A stretch of DNA of 64,000 bases, taken from NCBI RefSeq assembly GCF_024298905.1, contig NZ_CP101154.1:2294001-2358000 (forward strand), read 5' to 3'. The notes beneath the pieces are model-generated. The model was given only the letters and a program-made list of their open reading frames with translations. It had not been told where the DNA came from and did no database searches. Shown piece by piece: positions 8,838-18,062 of this stretch (position 1 is its first letter; each line of letters begins with the position of its first letter). The position numbers and the translations under genes were made by a program. This DNA is from Natronomonas marina (GTDB lineage: Archaea > Halobacteriota > Halobacteria > Halobacteriales > Haloarculaceae).

Positions 8838-8917
8838 GGCGTTCAAACACGATGAACCGGAAAAGAGCGATAGTTCTTTTACGGAACGCGCCCCGCTATC
8901 GTCCGTGACTCAGAACC

Positions 8918-10036
8918 ATGGGTGTAACTAGGCAACTTCGAGCGCTGGCGCCGTTCGTCATGGCGGCCGCACTTGGCTACCTCCTCGTCGACCTGGTGGC
9001 CAAGCTCGCCGGCGTGACCGTCGACCCCGGCGGGGTCTTCCTGCTCGGCGGTCACATCGCCGTCTCGTCCGTGTTCAAGTTCATCGCCAACGGCCTGATC
9101 CTCGGGCTGATAATCGGGCTGGCCGGAGTCGGGCTCTCTATGACGTACAGCATCCTGAACTTCGCAAACTTCGCCCACGGCGACTACCTCACCGTCGGGG
9201 CCTTCTCCGGATGGACCGCCGCCTACATCGTCGCGCTGGTCACCCTCGGCCTCGAGCAGCCGTTCGGTCGGCTGTTCCTCCTTGACGTCCCATCCGTCGT
9301 GTCCATCGCCAAGTCACCGCTGGCCGTGGTCGTCGGACTCGCGGTCTCGGCCGCCTTCGCGGTCGGTCTGGCGCTGGCGCTGGACCGCGTCGTGTACAAA
9401 CCGATGCGTAACCGCGGCGGCATCCCACTCCTCATCGCGTCCATCGGGGTCGCCCTGTTCCTCCGGTACAGCATCGTGTTCGTCTGGGGCACGAGTACCC
9501 GCGGCGTCACCGCCGTCGGCGCGGATTCCCTCCCGTCGTTTTCGATCCCTATCGTGGACGGGACATACACACTCAACCTCCACGAGATCACGATGGTCGT
9601 CGCCGCGGTCGCACTCATGCTTGGGGTGCACATCCTCCTGCAGTTCACCAAGCTCGGGAAGGCCATGCGCGCGATGGCCGATAACAAGGCCCTCGCCCAG
9701 GTGACGGGTATCCCCACCGAGCGCGTCGTGCGGGCGACCTGGATCATCGGCGGCGGCCTCGCCGGCATGGCCGGGTTCCTCATCATCCTCAATCGTGGCG
9801 TCCTCTCGTTTAACTTCGGCTGGCGGCTCCTGCTATTCATCTTCTCCGGCGTCATTCTCGGCGGCATCGGGTCGGTGTACGGCGCCATCGGCGGCGGGAT
9901 CATCATCGGGATCGCCTCCCGGATGGCGCTCGTCTGGATCCCCTCCGAGTTCGCCCGCGTCGCCGCATTCATGGTCATGATCCTCGTGTTGCTGTTCCGG
10001 CCATCCGGCCTCTTCGGGGGGGTGACAACCGCATGA
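8918..10036 (+). CDS. livH: Branched-chain amino acid (Liv-type) ABC transporter permease, LivH family
   Basis: 372 residues, about eight to nine membrane helices. It carries the LivH/UrtB pattern: a long first loop, LSMTYSILNFANFAHGDYLTVGAF near the N-terminus, and the EAA-like loop LGKAMRAMADNKALAQVTGI. It forms the membrane channel with the LivM-type protein encoded next. First gene of a four-gene overlapping operon. The substrate may be branched-chain amino acids, urea or amides; the sequence does not decide. Confidence 0.9.
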   Translation: MGVTRQLRALAPFVMAAALGYLLVDLVAKLAGVTVDPGGVFLLGGHIAVSSVFKFIANGLILGLIIGLAGVGLSMTYSILNFANFAHGDYLTVGAFSGWTAAYIVALVTLGLEQPFGRLFLLDVPSVVSIAKSPLAVVVGLAVSAAFAVGLALALDRVVYKPMRNRGGIPLLIASIGVALFLRYSIVFVWGTSTRGVTAVGADSLPSFSIPIVDGTYTLNLHEITMVVAAVALMLGVHILLQFTKLGKAMRAMADNKALAQVTGIPTERVVRATWIIGGGLAGMAGFLIILNRGVLSFNFGWRLLLFIFSGVILGGIGSVYGAIGGGIIIGIASRMALVWIPSEFARVAAFMVMILVLLFRPSGLFGGVTTA

Positions 10037-11400
10037 GCATCGGTCAGGCCCTCTGGCAAGCGATCCCGTCGGCGATCCGGGAGGACGACACCCGACTCAT
10101 CGTCGCCATCCTGGTCGTGGTGTCGATCGGGTACATGCTCACCGGCGGCCTGCAGGCGTTCCTCGCCGACCAGTCCGAACTGGCGAACGCGATGGCGAAC
10201 TCGATGCGGTTCATCCTCCTGACGGCGACCGCCTACGCCCTCCTCACGCTCGCGTTGAACCTCCACTGGGGATACACCGGCCTGTTCAACATCGGTGTCG
10301 CCGGGTTCATGGCAGTCGGGACCTACACCGCGTACATCCTGGCCGCACCGCCAGGCGGCCGACCCGCTCCGGGCCTCGGTCTCCCGGTGCCGGTCGCCAT
10401 CCTCGGCGGTGTTATCGCCGCCGGGCTCGTGGGCGGCATCGTTGCGCTCCCCGCGCTCCAGCTCGACGCGGACTACTTCGCGATCGTCACGGTGGGCTTT
10501 TCGGAGATCGTGCGGTTGAGCATCCAGGCGAGCACCTTCTCCGGGACCGTCCAGGACCCGAACCTCGACACCTACAACGTCGTCAACATCCTCGGGTTCA
10601 AGTTCGGGACCGGCGGCGGTCGTGGCATAAGCTCGCCGATCGGCCCCGTGACCGACCCGCTCTTCGAGGGCTCACCACCGCCAGCCCAACCGCTCTTGGA
10701 CATTACCAGTCAGTTCGGGATCGGGACCACCGTCGTAAAGGGGCTCGTCTATGTCGTGTTCCTCTTGCTTTTCTTCCTCACGACCTACTACGTGGTCTCC
10801 CAGCGACTCGGGAACTCGCCGTTCGGTCGCGTCTTGAAGGCGATCCGGGAGGACGAAACCGTCGCCCAATCGCTCGGGAAGGACACCCGCTGGTTCAAGA
10901 TCAAGGTGTTCATGCTCGGTGCTGCGATGATGGGCCTCGCCGGTATCCTCTGGCGTGGTCGCGCCGGCTACATCAACCCGCCGGCGTTCAGGCCGCTCAT
11001 CACCTTCTACGTGTTCACGGCACTCATCATTGGCGGCGCCGGGTCGAACACTGGGAGCGTGATCGGAGCCATCGCGTTCACCTCACTGCTGTTGAACGGG
11101 CCGCGCCGAGTGGCGGGCCTGATCAACGGCGCCTTCGGCGGACTCCCGACCCCGTCGGACTTCTGGGTGGCCGCGAGTTCGCTGGACCCGATCATGTATC
11201 TCGGATTCATCGTCTCCGAGAGCTCCACGTTGAAGTTCCTCGTGGTCGGCGTCGTTATCGTCTACCTGATGCAGAACCGGCCCGAGGGGTTGATGGGCCA
11301 TCGGAAGGATATCGCCTCCAGCATCGATCTCTCCGACCGGCCCGACACGACCGACGGCGGGCGCATGCCCACCGATGACGGAGGTGACTCCGATGAGTGA
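10033..11400 (+). CDS. livM: Branched-chain amino acid (Liv-type) ABC transporter permease, LivM family
   Basis: 455 residues, about nine to ten membrane helices. LivM signatures include LNLHWGYTGLFNIGVAGFMAVGTY, ALPALQLDADYFAIVTVGFSEIVR and GRVLKAIREDETVAQSLGKD. It has a longer N-terminus and an acidic, soluble C-terminal tail compared with bacterial LivM. Start and the previous stop overlap as ATGA, so the two permease subunits are translationally coupled. Confidence 0.9.
   Translation: MSIGQALWQAIPSAIREDDTRLIVAILVVVSIGYMLTGGLQAFLADQSELANAMANSMRFILLTATAYALLTLALNLHWGYTGLFNIGVAGFMAVGTYTAYILAAPPGGRPAPGLGLPVPVAILGGVIAAGLVGGIVALPALQLDADYFAIVTVGFSEIVRLSIQASTFSGTVQDPNLDTYNVVNILGFKFGTGGGRGISSPIGPVTDPLFEGSPPPAQPLLDITSQFGIGTTVVKGLVYVVFLLLFFLTTYYVVSQRLGNSPFGRVLKAIREDETVAQSLGKDTRWFKIKVFMLGAAMMGLAGILWRGRAGYINPPAFRPLITFYVFTALIIGGAGSNTGSVIGAIAFTSLLLNGPRRVAGLINGAFGGLPTPSDFWVAASSLDPIMYLGFIVSESSTLKFLVVGVVIVYLMQNRPEGLMGHRKDIASSIDLSDRPDTTDGGRMPTDDGGDSDE
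11381..11388 (+). promoter_or_regulatory. Strong Shine-Dalgarno site for livG
   Basis: GGAGGTGA is a full anti-16S match, spaced four bases before ATG 11393, inside the end of livM. It decides the livG start: the in-frame ATG at 11375 lies before this site and has no such sequence. Confidence 0.65.
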
Positions 11401-12292
11401 ATCGGACGACCCGCCCGTCGACGGTGGCGACGCGCCGGTCCAGACGAACGTTCCGGACGACGTCGAGGTCGACCCCGAAGCCGGCGACTCCAGCGTCGAG
11501 GAGGAGGCCAAAGAGATGCCCCGTGGGCTCCCACTCCGCGTCCAGAACCTCCAGAAACGGTTCGGCGGCATCACCGCGATAGATGGCGCAAGCTTCGAGG
11601 TCGAGGAAGGATCGCTCACCGGCCTCATCGGCCCGAACGGCGCCGGGAAGTCAACGACGTTCAATTGCATCACCGGCATCCACGAGCCCGATGGCGGTAC
11701 GGTGCTCTTCCAGGGCGAAGACATCACCGGCCTGAAACCGTATGATGTCGCCAACCGCGGACTCGTCAGAACCTTCCAGATCGCCCGGGAACTCGAGGAG
11801 ATGACCGTCCTCGAGAACCTGATGCTCGCCCCGCAGGGCCAGAAGGGCGAGCGCCTCACGTACGCGGTCACGCCGGGGCTCCGCAAAAGCGTCAAGCGCG
11901 ACGAGGAGGCGATCCGCGAGGAGGTCTGGGAGACGCTCGAACTGTTCGAGATCGACCACCTCGCCGAGGAGTACGCCGGCAACCTCTCGGGTGGCCAGCG
12001 GAAGCTCCTCGAGATGGCACGCGCCATCATGACCGACCCAGCGATGTTGATGCTGGACGAGCCCTTCGCCGGTGTCAACCCGACGCTCGAGGAGAAGCTA
12101 CTCGACCGGATCCACGAACTCACCGAACGGGGCTATACGTTCCTGCTGGTTGAACACGACATGGACCTCATCATGGAGCACTGCGAACATATCATCGTCA
12201 TGCACCAGGGCGATGTCCTGGCGGAGGGCACCGCCGACGACATCCGTGGAAACGAACAGGTCGTCGAGGCCTACCTGGGTGAGGACATATGA
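11393..12292 (+). CDS. livG: Liv-type ABC transporter ATP-binding protein, LivG family
   Basis: 299 residues. An acidic N-terminal tail of about 40 residues, not seen in bacterial LivG, precedes a standard ABC domain: Walker A GPNGAGKST, Q-loop region (RTFQIARELEEMTVLENL), signature LSGGQRKLLEMARA, Walker B LMLDEPFAGVNP, H-loop LLVEHDMD. The LivG-type insertion with VRTFQ is present. It hydrolyses ATP to drive import with LivF. It overlaps livM by 8 bp. Confidence 0.92.
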   Translation: MSESDDPPVDGGDAPVQTNVPDDVEVDPEAGDSSVEEEAKEMPRGLPLRVQNLQKRFGGITAIDGASFEVEEGSLTGLIGPNGAGKSTTFNCITGIHEPDGGTVLFQGEDITGLKPYDVANRGLVRTFQIARELEEMTVLENLMLAPQGQKGERLTYAVTPGLRKSVKRDEEAIREEVWETLELFEIDHLAEEYAGNLSGGQRKLLEMARAIMTDPAMLMLDEPFAGVNPTLEEKLLDRIHELTERGYTFLLVEHDMDLIMEHCEHIIVMHQGDVLAEGTADDIRGNEQVVEAYLGEDI

Positions 12293-13035
12293 GCGCCGAG
12301 ACCGAGAACCGACACCCTGTGACGCTGAAGGACGGCATCCTCGAGGTCCGCGACCTCGATGCCGGCTACGGCGACCTCCAGATCCTCGACGATGTCGACC
12401 TCGACGTCGACGACGGCGAGTACGTCACAATCGTCGGCCCGAACGGCGCCGGCAAGTCGACGCTGATGAAGAGCGTCTTCGGGCTGACGAACTACATGGG
12501 CGGCAACATCGTGTTCAACGACGAGGCGATCGCCGGCCAGAAGCCCGAGGAGATCATCCACAAGGGAATCGGCTACGTCCCGCAAAACGAGAACATCTTC
12601 GGGAAACTCTCGGTCCGCGAGAACCTCGAGATGGGCGCGTACATTCTCGATTCCGTCCCCGAGGACCGCATCCAGGAGGTCTACGAGTACTTCCCCGTGC
12701 TTGAGGAGCGCACCGGCCAGAACGTTGGGTCGATGTCGGGCGGCCAACAGCAGATGGTCGCGATGGGCCGCGCACTGATGCTCGACCCCGACCTCCTGAT
12801 GCTCGACGAACCCTCCGCGGGGCTGGCGCCCGACCTCGTCGAGGAGATGTTCGACCGCATCGACCGCATCAACGAGTCCGGCACCGCCGTCCTCATGGTC
12901 GAACAGAACGCCAAGGAGGCGCTTCGGCGCTGCGACCGTGGCTACGTCCTCGTCCAGGGCGGGAACCGCTACATGGACGCGGGTGACGCCCTCCTGGACG
13001 ACGAGCAGGTCCGGCAGGACTTCCTCGGCGGCTGA
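12289..13035 (+). CDS. livF: Liv-type ABC transporter ATP-binding protein, LivF family
   Basis: 248 residues. Walker A GPNGAGKST, LivF-like YVPQNENIFGKLSVRENLEMG, signature MSGGQQQMVAMGRALM, Walker B LMLDEPSAGLAP, and the H-loop region LMVEQNAKEALRRCDRGYVL. Second ATPase of the importer, coupled to livG by ATGA. It is the last gene of the operon; the hairpin at 13278-13301 probably ends transcription. Confidence 0.92.
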   Translation: MSAETENRHPVTLKDGILEVRDLDAGYGDLQILDDVDLDVDDGEYVTIVGPNGAGKSTLMKSVFGLTNYMGGNIVFNDEAIAGQKPEEIIHKGIGYVPQNENIFGKLSVRENLEMGAYILDSVPEDRIQEVYEYFPVLEERTGQNVGSMSGGQQQMVAMGRALMLDPDLLMLDEPSAGLAPDLVEEMFDRIDRINESGTAVLMVEQNAKEALRRCDRGYVLVQGGNRYMDAGDALLDDEQVRQDFLGG

Positions 13036-13277
13036 CGTCGACGCCCCGCCCCAGTCTTCTCACGTTCGAGTCCACAAGCCAGCGACACTCTCTCCCGCGC
13101 ACCGTCGCCGCTCCGGGACGGTGCCTGAACCGACGGACGGGCGACCAAATGACTCGAGCGTTCACACCCAGCCGGTAGTGACTCGACCAGCCGCCATCCC
13201 ACGCCGTCTGCCAGCGGGTCGATGCCTCCCAGGCGTCGGCATCGACGGACCGGGTTCGACTGTGCTATCAGAGGAGT

Positions 13278-13301
13278 GCCGCCGCTCCGAGGGGCGGCGG
13301 C
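13278..13301. terminator. Hairpin between convergent livF and substrate-binding gene
   Basis: GCCGCCGC pairs perfectly with GCGGCGGC around an 8-nt loop (TCCGAGGG). It sits 22 bp beyond the stop of the minus-strand gene at 13323 and about 240 bp after livF. Being symmetrical it could serve both strands. No long T-run follows, so intrinsic termination is only inferred. Confidence 0.4.
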
Positions 13302-13322
13302 CGAAAGAATTGCGTGGGTGGT

Positions 13323-14618
<1,296 letters not shown>

Positions 14619-14640
14619 ACCCATCCCCAGCAACCGTTGG

Positions 14641-14650
14641 CATATAAAAT
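14641..14650 (-). promoter_or_regulatory. TATA box of the Liv substrate-binding gene
   Basis: On the minus strand this reads ATTTTATATG, centred about 27 bp before ATG 14618. Spacing fits a leaderless transcript and fixes the start. Confidence 0.55.
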
Positions 14651-14783
14651 TAAGCCTCGTGGATGGGGTTCACCGAGATAAAAAGACCAAGGAATGCCCA
14701 GGTTACGTTCACAAACGCCGATATTAATCGGTGGCTACCGACCAAACGGGTCGTTTTCCGGGGTCGGGCCGCCGGGGGGCCGT

Positions 14784-15545
14784 TCACTCGGCGAACTCGA
14801 CGTCGGTGGTCTCCTCCCGGCAGGTCTCGAGGGCGTGTTTGGCGGCCATGCCGGCTTCCTGGGCGGTTTCCGCGCGCCCGACGCCGACCTTCAGGTCGAC
14901 GCCGACCGACTCGTGGACGTGTTCCACGGCGTCGGCGTAGCCCTCCTGGTCGATCGCCTCACAGACCGCGATGATGTTGTCGCCGCCGACGAAGAACGAC
15001 AGCGAGTCGTGGGCCCGCCGCATGTACCGCATCAACTCGGCGTACCCCTGCTCGATGTTGATGAAGGAGTCGAACTCGTTGAGGCGGTCGGTGTACTTGC
15101 CGGTGGCGTCGTTGACGTCGAAGTGGGCGATCTGGACATCGGTGCCGGCCCGCTCGGTGTCGGCCAGCGGCGTCCCCTTCAGTATCTCGGTCCGGCCCCG
15201 GTCCTGTGCGCTGCCGGCATCCTGAAGCTGGCTGGTGGCGACGCCGAGTGCCTCGGCCGGCGAGGGGTCGACCGCGATCGACAGGCTGACCGTCACCGGG
15301 TAGCGGTTGGCGATGGACTCCTGAATCAGCGCGTGGTCGTCGACGTCGAGGCCGTTGGTCACCGCGACCATGTTGTCGAATCGGGTGAAGAAGACGTACC
15401 CCTCGCGGTTGCCGAACAGCTGTGAGAGGTCCGCGTAGAGCCGCGACTGCATCGTCTGGAGGTCCACCTCCCGGCGGGGCTCCGGCGTCACGGTCCAGGG
15501 ACCGTAGTTGTCTATCTGGATGAGCGTCAACTGCGTGTTCGTCAC
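14784..15545 (-). CDS. arfA: GTP cyclohydrolase III (FAPy-forming)
   Basis: 253 residues. It converts GTP to 2-amino-5-formylamino-6-ribosylamino-pyrimidinone phosphate, the first archaeal step toward riboflavin and coenzyme F420. Family signatures: the start VTNTQLTLIQIDNYGPWTVTP, then REVDLQTMQSRLYADLSQLFG and the duplicated half-domains GYVFFTRFDNMVAVTNG and SLSFFVGGDNIIAVCE. The second F-D/GG-D pair places metal-binding acidic residues in both halves, as in the adenylyl-cyclase-like fold. GTG 15545 is taken; the upstream extension is unrelated to the family. It is 240 bp from the divergently read sequence upstream and 98 bp above the next minus-strand gene. Confidence 0.9.
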   Translation of the reverse strand: MTNTQLTLIQIDNYGPWTVTPEPRREVDLQTMQSRLYADLSQLFGNREGYVFFTRFDNMVAVTNGLDVDDHALIQESIANRYPVTVSLSIAVDPSPAEALGVATSQLQDAGSAQDRGRTEILKGTPLADTERAGTDVQIAHFDVNDATGKYTDRLNEFDSFINIEQGYAELMRYMRRAHDSLSFFVGGDNIIAVCEAIDQEGYADAVEHVHESVGVDLKVGVGRAETAQEAGMAAKHALETCREETTDVEFAE

Positions 15546-15644
15546 GCCCGCAGGTTCGGCGCGGTCCGGTATTTGCCTTGCCATCCGCGGCGCTCGACCG
15601 CGGGCGTCCCGGGCCAACGGTCCGACGGCCGACCGGCCGGGTCC

Positions 15645-15947
15645 TCAGGCGTGTTTTTCGACGTCTATCTCCCACATCCCCGCCCCGCGCATCGCCCGGC
15701 CGACGGCCTTGTGGAAGGCGACGATGTCCTCGAACTCCGTCTCCTCGACGTTCTCGAAGATGTCGGCGACGCTGACGACCCGCTCGTGGTTGAGCCGGAC
15801 CGGTTCGTCGCCGTGCGCCTCGACGAACTCGGCTTTCTCCAGCGGGAAGTCCTCGTCCTCGTCGAGCTTCTTTGCGAGTATCGCCTGTCCGTACTTGCGC
15901 ATCCCCTCCGAACCCTCCTCGCCGTCGGGGTCGTGCGGCCAGTCCAT
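15645..15947 (-). CDS. DUF5785-like haloarchaeal protein
   Basis: 100 residues from ATG (MDWPHDPDGEEGSEGMRKYG). Acidic, alpha-helical, with no Cys and no membrane segment. The opening WPHDPDGEEGSEGMRKYG and the closing RAMRGAGMWEIDVEKHA resemble the small DUF5785 family as I recall it. The frame is open to 16010, but that extension runs into the promoter region of the divergent HTH-10 gene. Function unknown. Confidence 0.7.
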   Translation of the reverse strand: MDWPHDPDGEEGSEGMRKYGQAILAKKLDEDEDFPLEKAEFVEAHGDEPVRLNHERVVSVADIFENVEETEFEDIVAFHKAVGRAMRGAGMWEIDVEKHA

Positions 15948-16017
15948 ATCGGAGGTGGGTGAGCCGCCTTCAAAGCGTTTCCGCTCCCGGATCCTGTGAA
16001 AGGCTGGCAACGTTTGG

Positions 16018-16036
16018 AAGGTTTTGTCAGAACCTT
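16018..16036. promoter_or_regulatory. Inverted repeat at the TATA box of an HTH-10 gene
   Basis: AAGGTT and AACCTT arms around 7 bp. The right arm runs into CTTAAAT (about 16034-16040), the likely TATA box of the gene starting at 16079. A protein bound here would sit on the BRE/TATA element. Confidence 0.4.
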
Positions 16037-16048
16037 AAATCCCCGTCC

Positions 16049-16065
16049 TACCCCGGTGTGGGGTA
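16049..16065. promoter_or_regulatory. Inverted repeat between TATA box and start of an HTH-10 gene
   Basis: TACCCC and GGGGTA are perfect 6-bp arms around GGTGT. It covers the expected transcription start, 14 bp before the ATG, so a bound protein would block initiation. It may be an autoregulatory operator of the downstream regulator. Confidence 0.45.
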
Positions 16066-16078
16066 GACCGCAGAACCC

Positions 16079-16729
16079 ATGAGGTACCTGAAACTCAGTC
16101 TCTCACCGACGGAGCGGGCGATCCACCCCATCGACCGGTTCCTCGCGGACCACGGCGCGATAACGCGGGAAGCGCTGCTGCACGTCGACGCCCGGGCCGA
16201 CGGGACGACGGTGCTGCTCTACCGCGTGACCGGCAACGGGGAGGCGTTCGACGACGCCCTCGACGGACAGCCGGCAGTCTTCGATCACGAGGTGGTCGAC
16301 CTCGCAGGGGACGGCTACCACGCGTTCGTACAGGCGAAGGCCGCCGAGGAAGGCGGAACGCTGCTGGACGTCGCCCACGAGCACACGCTCATCGTCGATA
16401 CGCCGCTCGAGTTCGCCGAGGACGGACTGCGAGCGACGCTCGTCGGCACCCACGACAACCTCCGGGCGGCGCTGGGGACCATCCCCGACACCCTCGAGTT
16501 CTCGGTCAACGATGCCGGCACGTACATCCCCGGCAACGAGGACCTGCTCTCGCCGCTGACGGACCGCCAACTGGAGGTCTTCGAGACGGCCGTACAGGAG
16601 GGTTACTACGACGTGCCGCGGAAGGCAACCCACAAGGACATCGCCGAGAACCTCGGGTGTGCGCCCTCGACCGTCGACGAACACCTCCGGAAGGCCGAAT
16701 CGCGCGTCGTCACGGGCCTCATACGCTAA
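16079..16729 (+). CDS. HTH-10 (bacterio-opsin-activator-like) transcriptional regulator
   Basis: 216 residues. The N-terminal ~150 residues form a Bat-like sensory region without an obvious GAF or PAS signature. The C-terminal ~55 residues are the HTH-10 domain: LTDRQLEVFETAVQEGYYD, then DIAENLGCAPSTVDEHLRKAE. Such proteins regulate haloarchaeal genes, sometimes in response to light, oxygen or redox; this one's target is unknown. Two inverted repeats lie in its own promoter, suggesting autoregulation. Paralogous in architecture to the gene at 46061. Confidence 0.88.
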   Translation: MRYLKLSLSPTERAIHPIDRFLADHGAITREALLHVDARADGTTVLLYRVTGNGEAFDDALDGQPAVFDHEVVDLAGDGYHAFVQAKAAEEGGTLLDVAHEHTLIVDTPLEFAEDGLRATLVGTHDNLRAALGTIPDTLEFSVNDAGTYIPGNEDLLSPLTDRQLEVFETAVQEGYYDVPRKATHKDIAENLGCAPSTVDEHLRKAESRVVTGLIR

Positions 16730-16797
16730 TTCGGGAGACTCGATTTTCGGCCGTCTCGAACGTCGAGGGCCGTCGGTGAGGGGTCGTCGAGACCGGG

Positions 16798-17247
16798 TTA
16801 CAGTTCGACGCCGCTGGGGATGAGACTCCGACTCCGGAGGAGTTCGCCCTCGTGGTCGTAGACGAGAAGCGTGGACTTGTCGTACGTCGCCAGGTGGTCG
16901 CCGCCGGACTCGACGACGATCCGGTAGCGGTCCTCGGTGTCGGTCGCCTGGCCGAACTCCCGTGCGGCCTCGACGAGCGCGAAGACGTCCTCGGCCCCGG
17001 CGTTGAGTTCGAGGACGTACTCGCCGGTGACGCGGTCGGCGATAGCGAGCACGCCGGCGCCGTCGTCCTCGGCCCCCTGGAGCCGGTAACCGACGTCTAC
17101 CTCCGACTCCCCGAGCAGCGATCCGCCTTTCGTCATCCGCGTTTCTAGCTGGTCGGCCGGGCCATCGTAGCCGATGGTGACCACCGGCCGTCGGTTCGCC
17201 TCGTCGCCGACGCCGTCGACAGCCAGAGTGAAGTAATCACGCCGCAT
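16798..17247 (-). CDS. DUF5793-like haloarchaeal protein
   Basis: 149 residues beginning MRRDYFTLAVDG. It is beta-rich and acidic, with alternating strands (VVTIGYDGP, YVLELNAGAEDVF, YRIVVESGGDHLATYDKSTLLVYDHEGELL). The start and overall pattern fit the haloarchaeal DUF5793 family as I recall it. No catalytic motif is visible. It is convergent with the HTH-10 gene (68 bp gap) and divergent from the membrane protein at 17392. Confidence 0.65.
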   Translation of the reverse strand: MRRDYFTLAVDGVGDEANRRPVVTIGYDGPADQLETRMTKGGSLLGESEVDVGYRLQGAEDDGAGVLAIADRVTGEYVLELNAGAEDVFALVEAAREFGQATDTEDRYRIVVESGGDHLATYDKSTLLVYDHEGELLRSRSLIPSGVEL

Positions 17248-17391
17248 CCCTTGTTGCTAACGGTTCTACGAGGGCCGACGGCATGAACGTAACGCCACCG
17301 TCAGACCCGGCCGCATCGGCCGCCGCACCGATCCGACTCCGAGTGGGTGTCGTTCGGTAGCTTTTATCCCCTCTCGGACACCCGGACGGGT

Positions 17392-17892
17392 ATGTGGGTC
17401 CGTTCGGAGTACGCCGGCGAACTGGCCGTGCTGTCGGCGTGGCTGTGTGCGCTGCTGCCCTGGAGCGTCTCGTATACGAGCCTCGGCGATCTCCGGCTGT
17501 TCCGCATCCACTTTCTCCCCGCCTTCGTCCAGTTCCTGTCCGGCATCGACCTCGGCGAGGCGGCCGACCCGTTCGTCTTCGTCCACGACGCTCCCGGATT
17601 CCCGCAGGGGTCGAGCGTGGCGATGGGGTACCGACTGTGGCTGGCCGCGGCGGCCGTCTTCGCGCTCGCGCTGGCCTGGAGCGTCCTCTACTACGCCTTC
17701 GACGAACGGCTGGCCGAACGGTCGCCGCTGGATCCCGTCCGGGTAATGGGCGGGTTACTCCTGGCGACGGCCCTGCCGCTTACCGCCGCGACCTACTACG
17801 TCTCCGTCGGGTTCTCCGGCGTCACGGTCCCCGTCGGCGTCGTGTTCATGTACGTGTTCGGGGGGCTCCTCCTGATCGTCGACAGGGCGTGA
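17392..17892 (+). CDS. Haloarchaeal four-helix membrane protein (DUF7549-like)
   Basis: 166 residues from ATG (MWVRSEYAGELAVLSAWL). About four hydrophobic segments; an amphipathic N-terminus leads into LSAWLCALLPWSVSY. CTTTTAT at 17361-17367 lies about 28 bp before the ATG, so the transcript is probably leaderless and the in-frame extension to 17347 is rejected. I connect it loosely with DUF7549. Function unknown. Confidence 0.65.
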   Translation: MWVRSEYAGELAVLSAWLCALLPWSVSYTSLGDLRLFRIHFLPAFVQFLSGIDLGEAADPFVFVHDAPGFPQGSSVAMGYRLWLAAAAVFALALAWSVLYYAFDERLAERSPLDPVRVMGGLLLATALPLTAATYYVSVGFSGVTVPVGVVFMYVFGGLLLIVDRA

Positions 17893-18062
17893 GACGGGTC
17901 CTCGTGGCACGCACTGCTGACGGCCAGCCCCCCGGAGCCGCCGCGGGCGGCGGAGTACGGTCCGCCTAACGGGTCAGGCGTCGAGTCGCCAGCGGGATTT
18001 ATACGGGCAGAGGAAGTATAGCGCGACAGACACCCACGGACCGCTGTCGGAGGCCCCGATCG

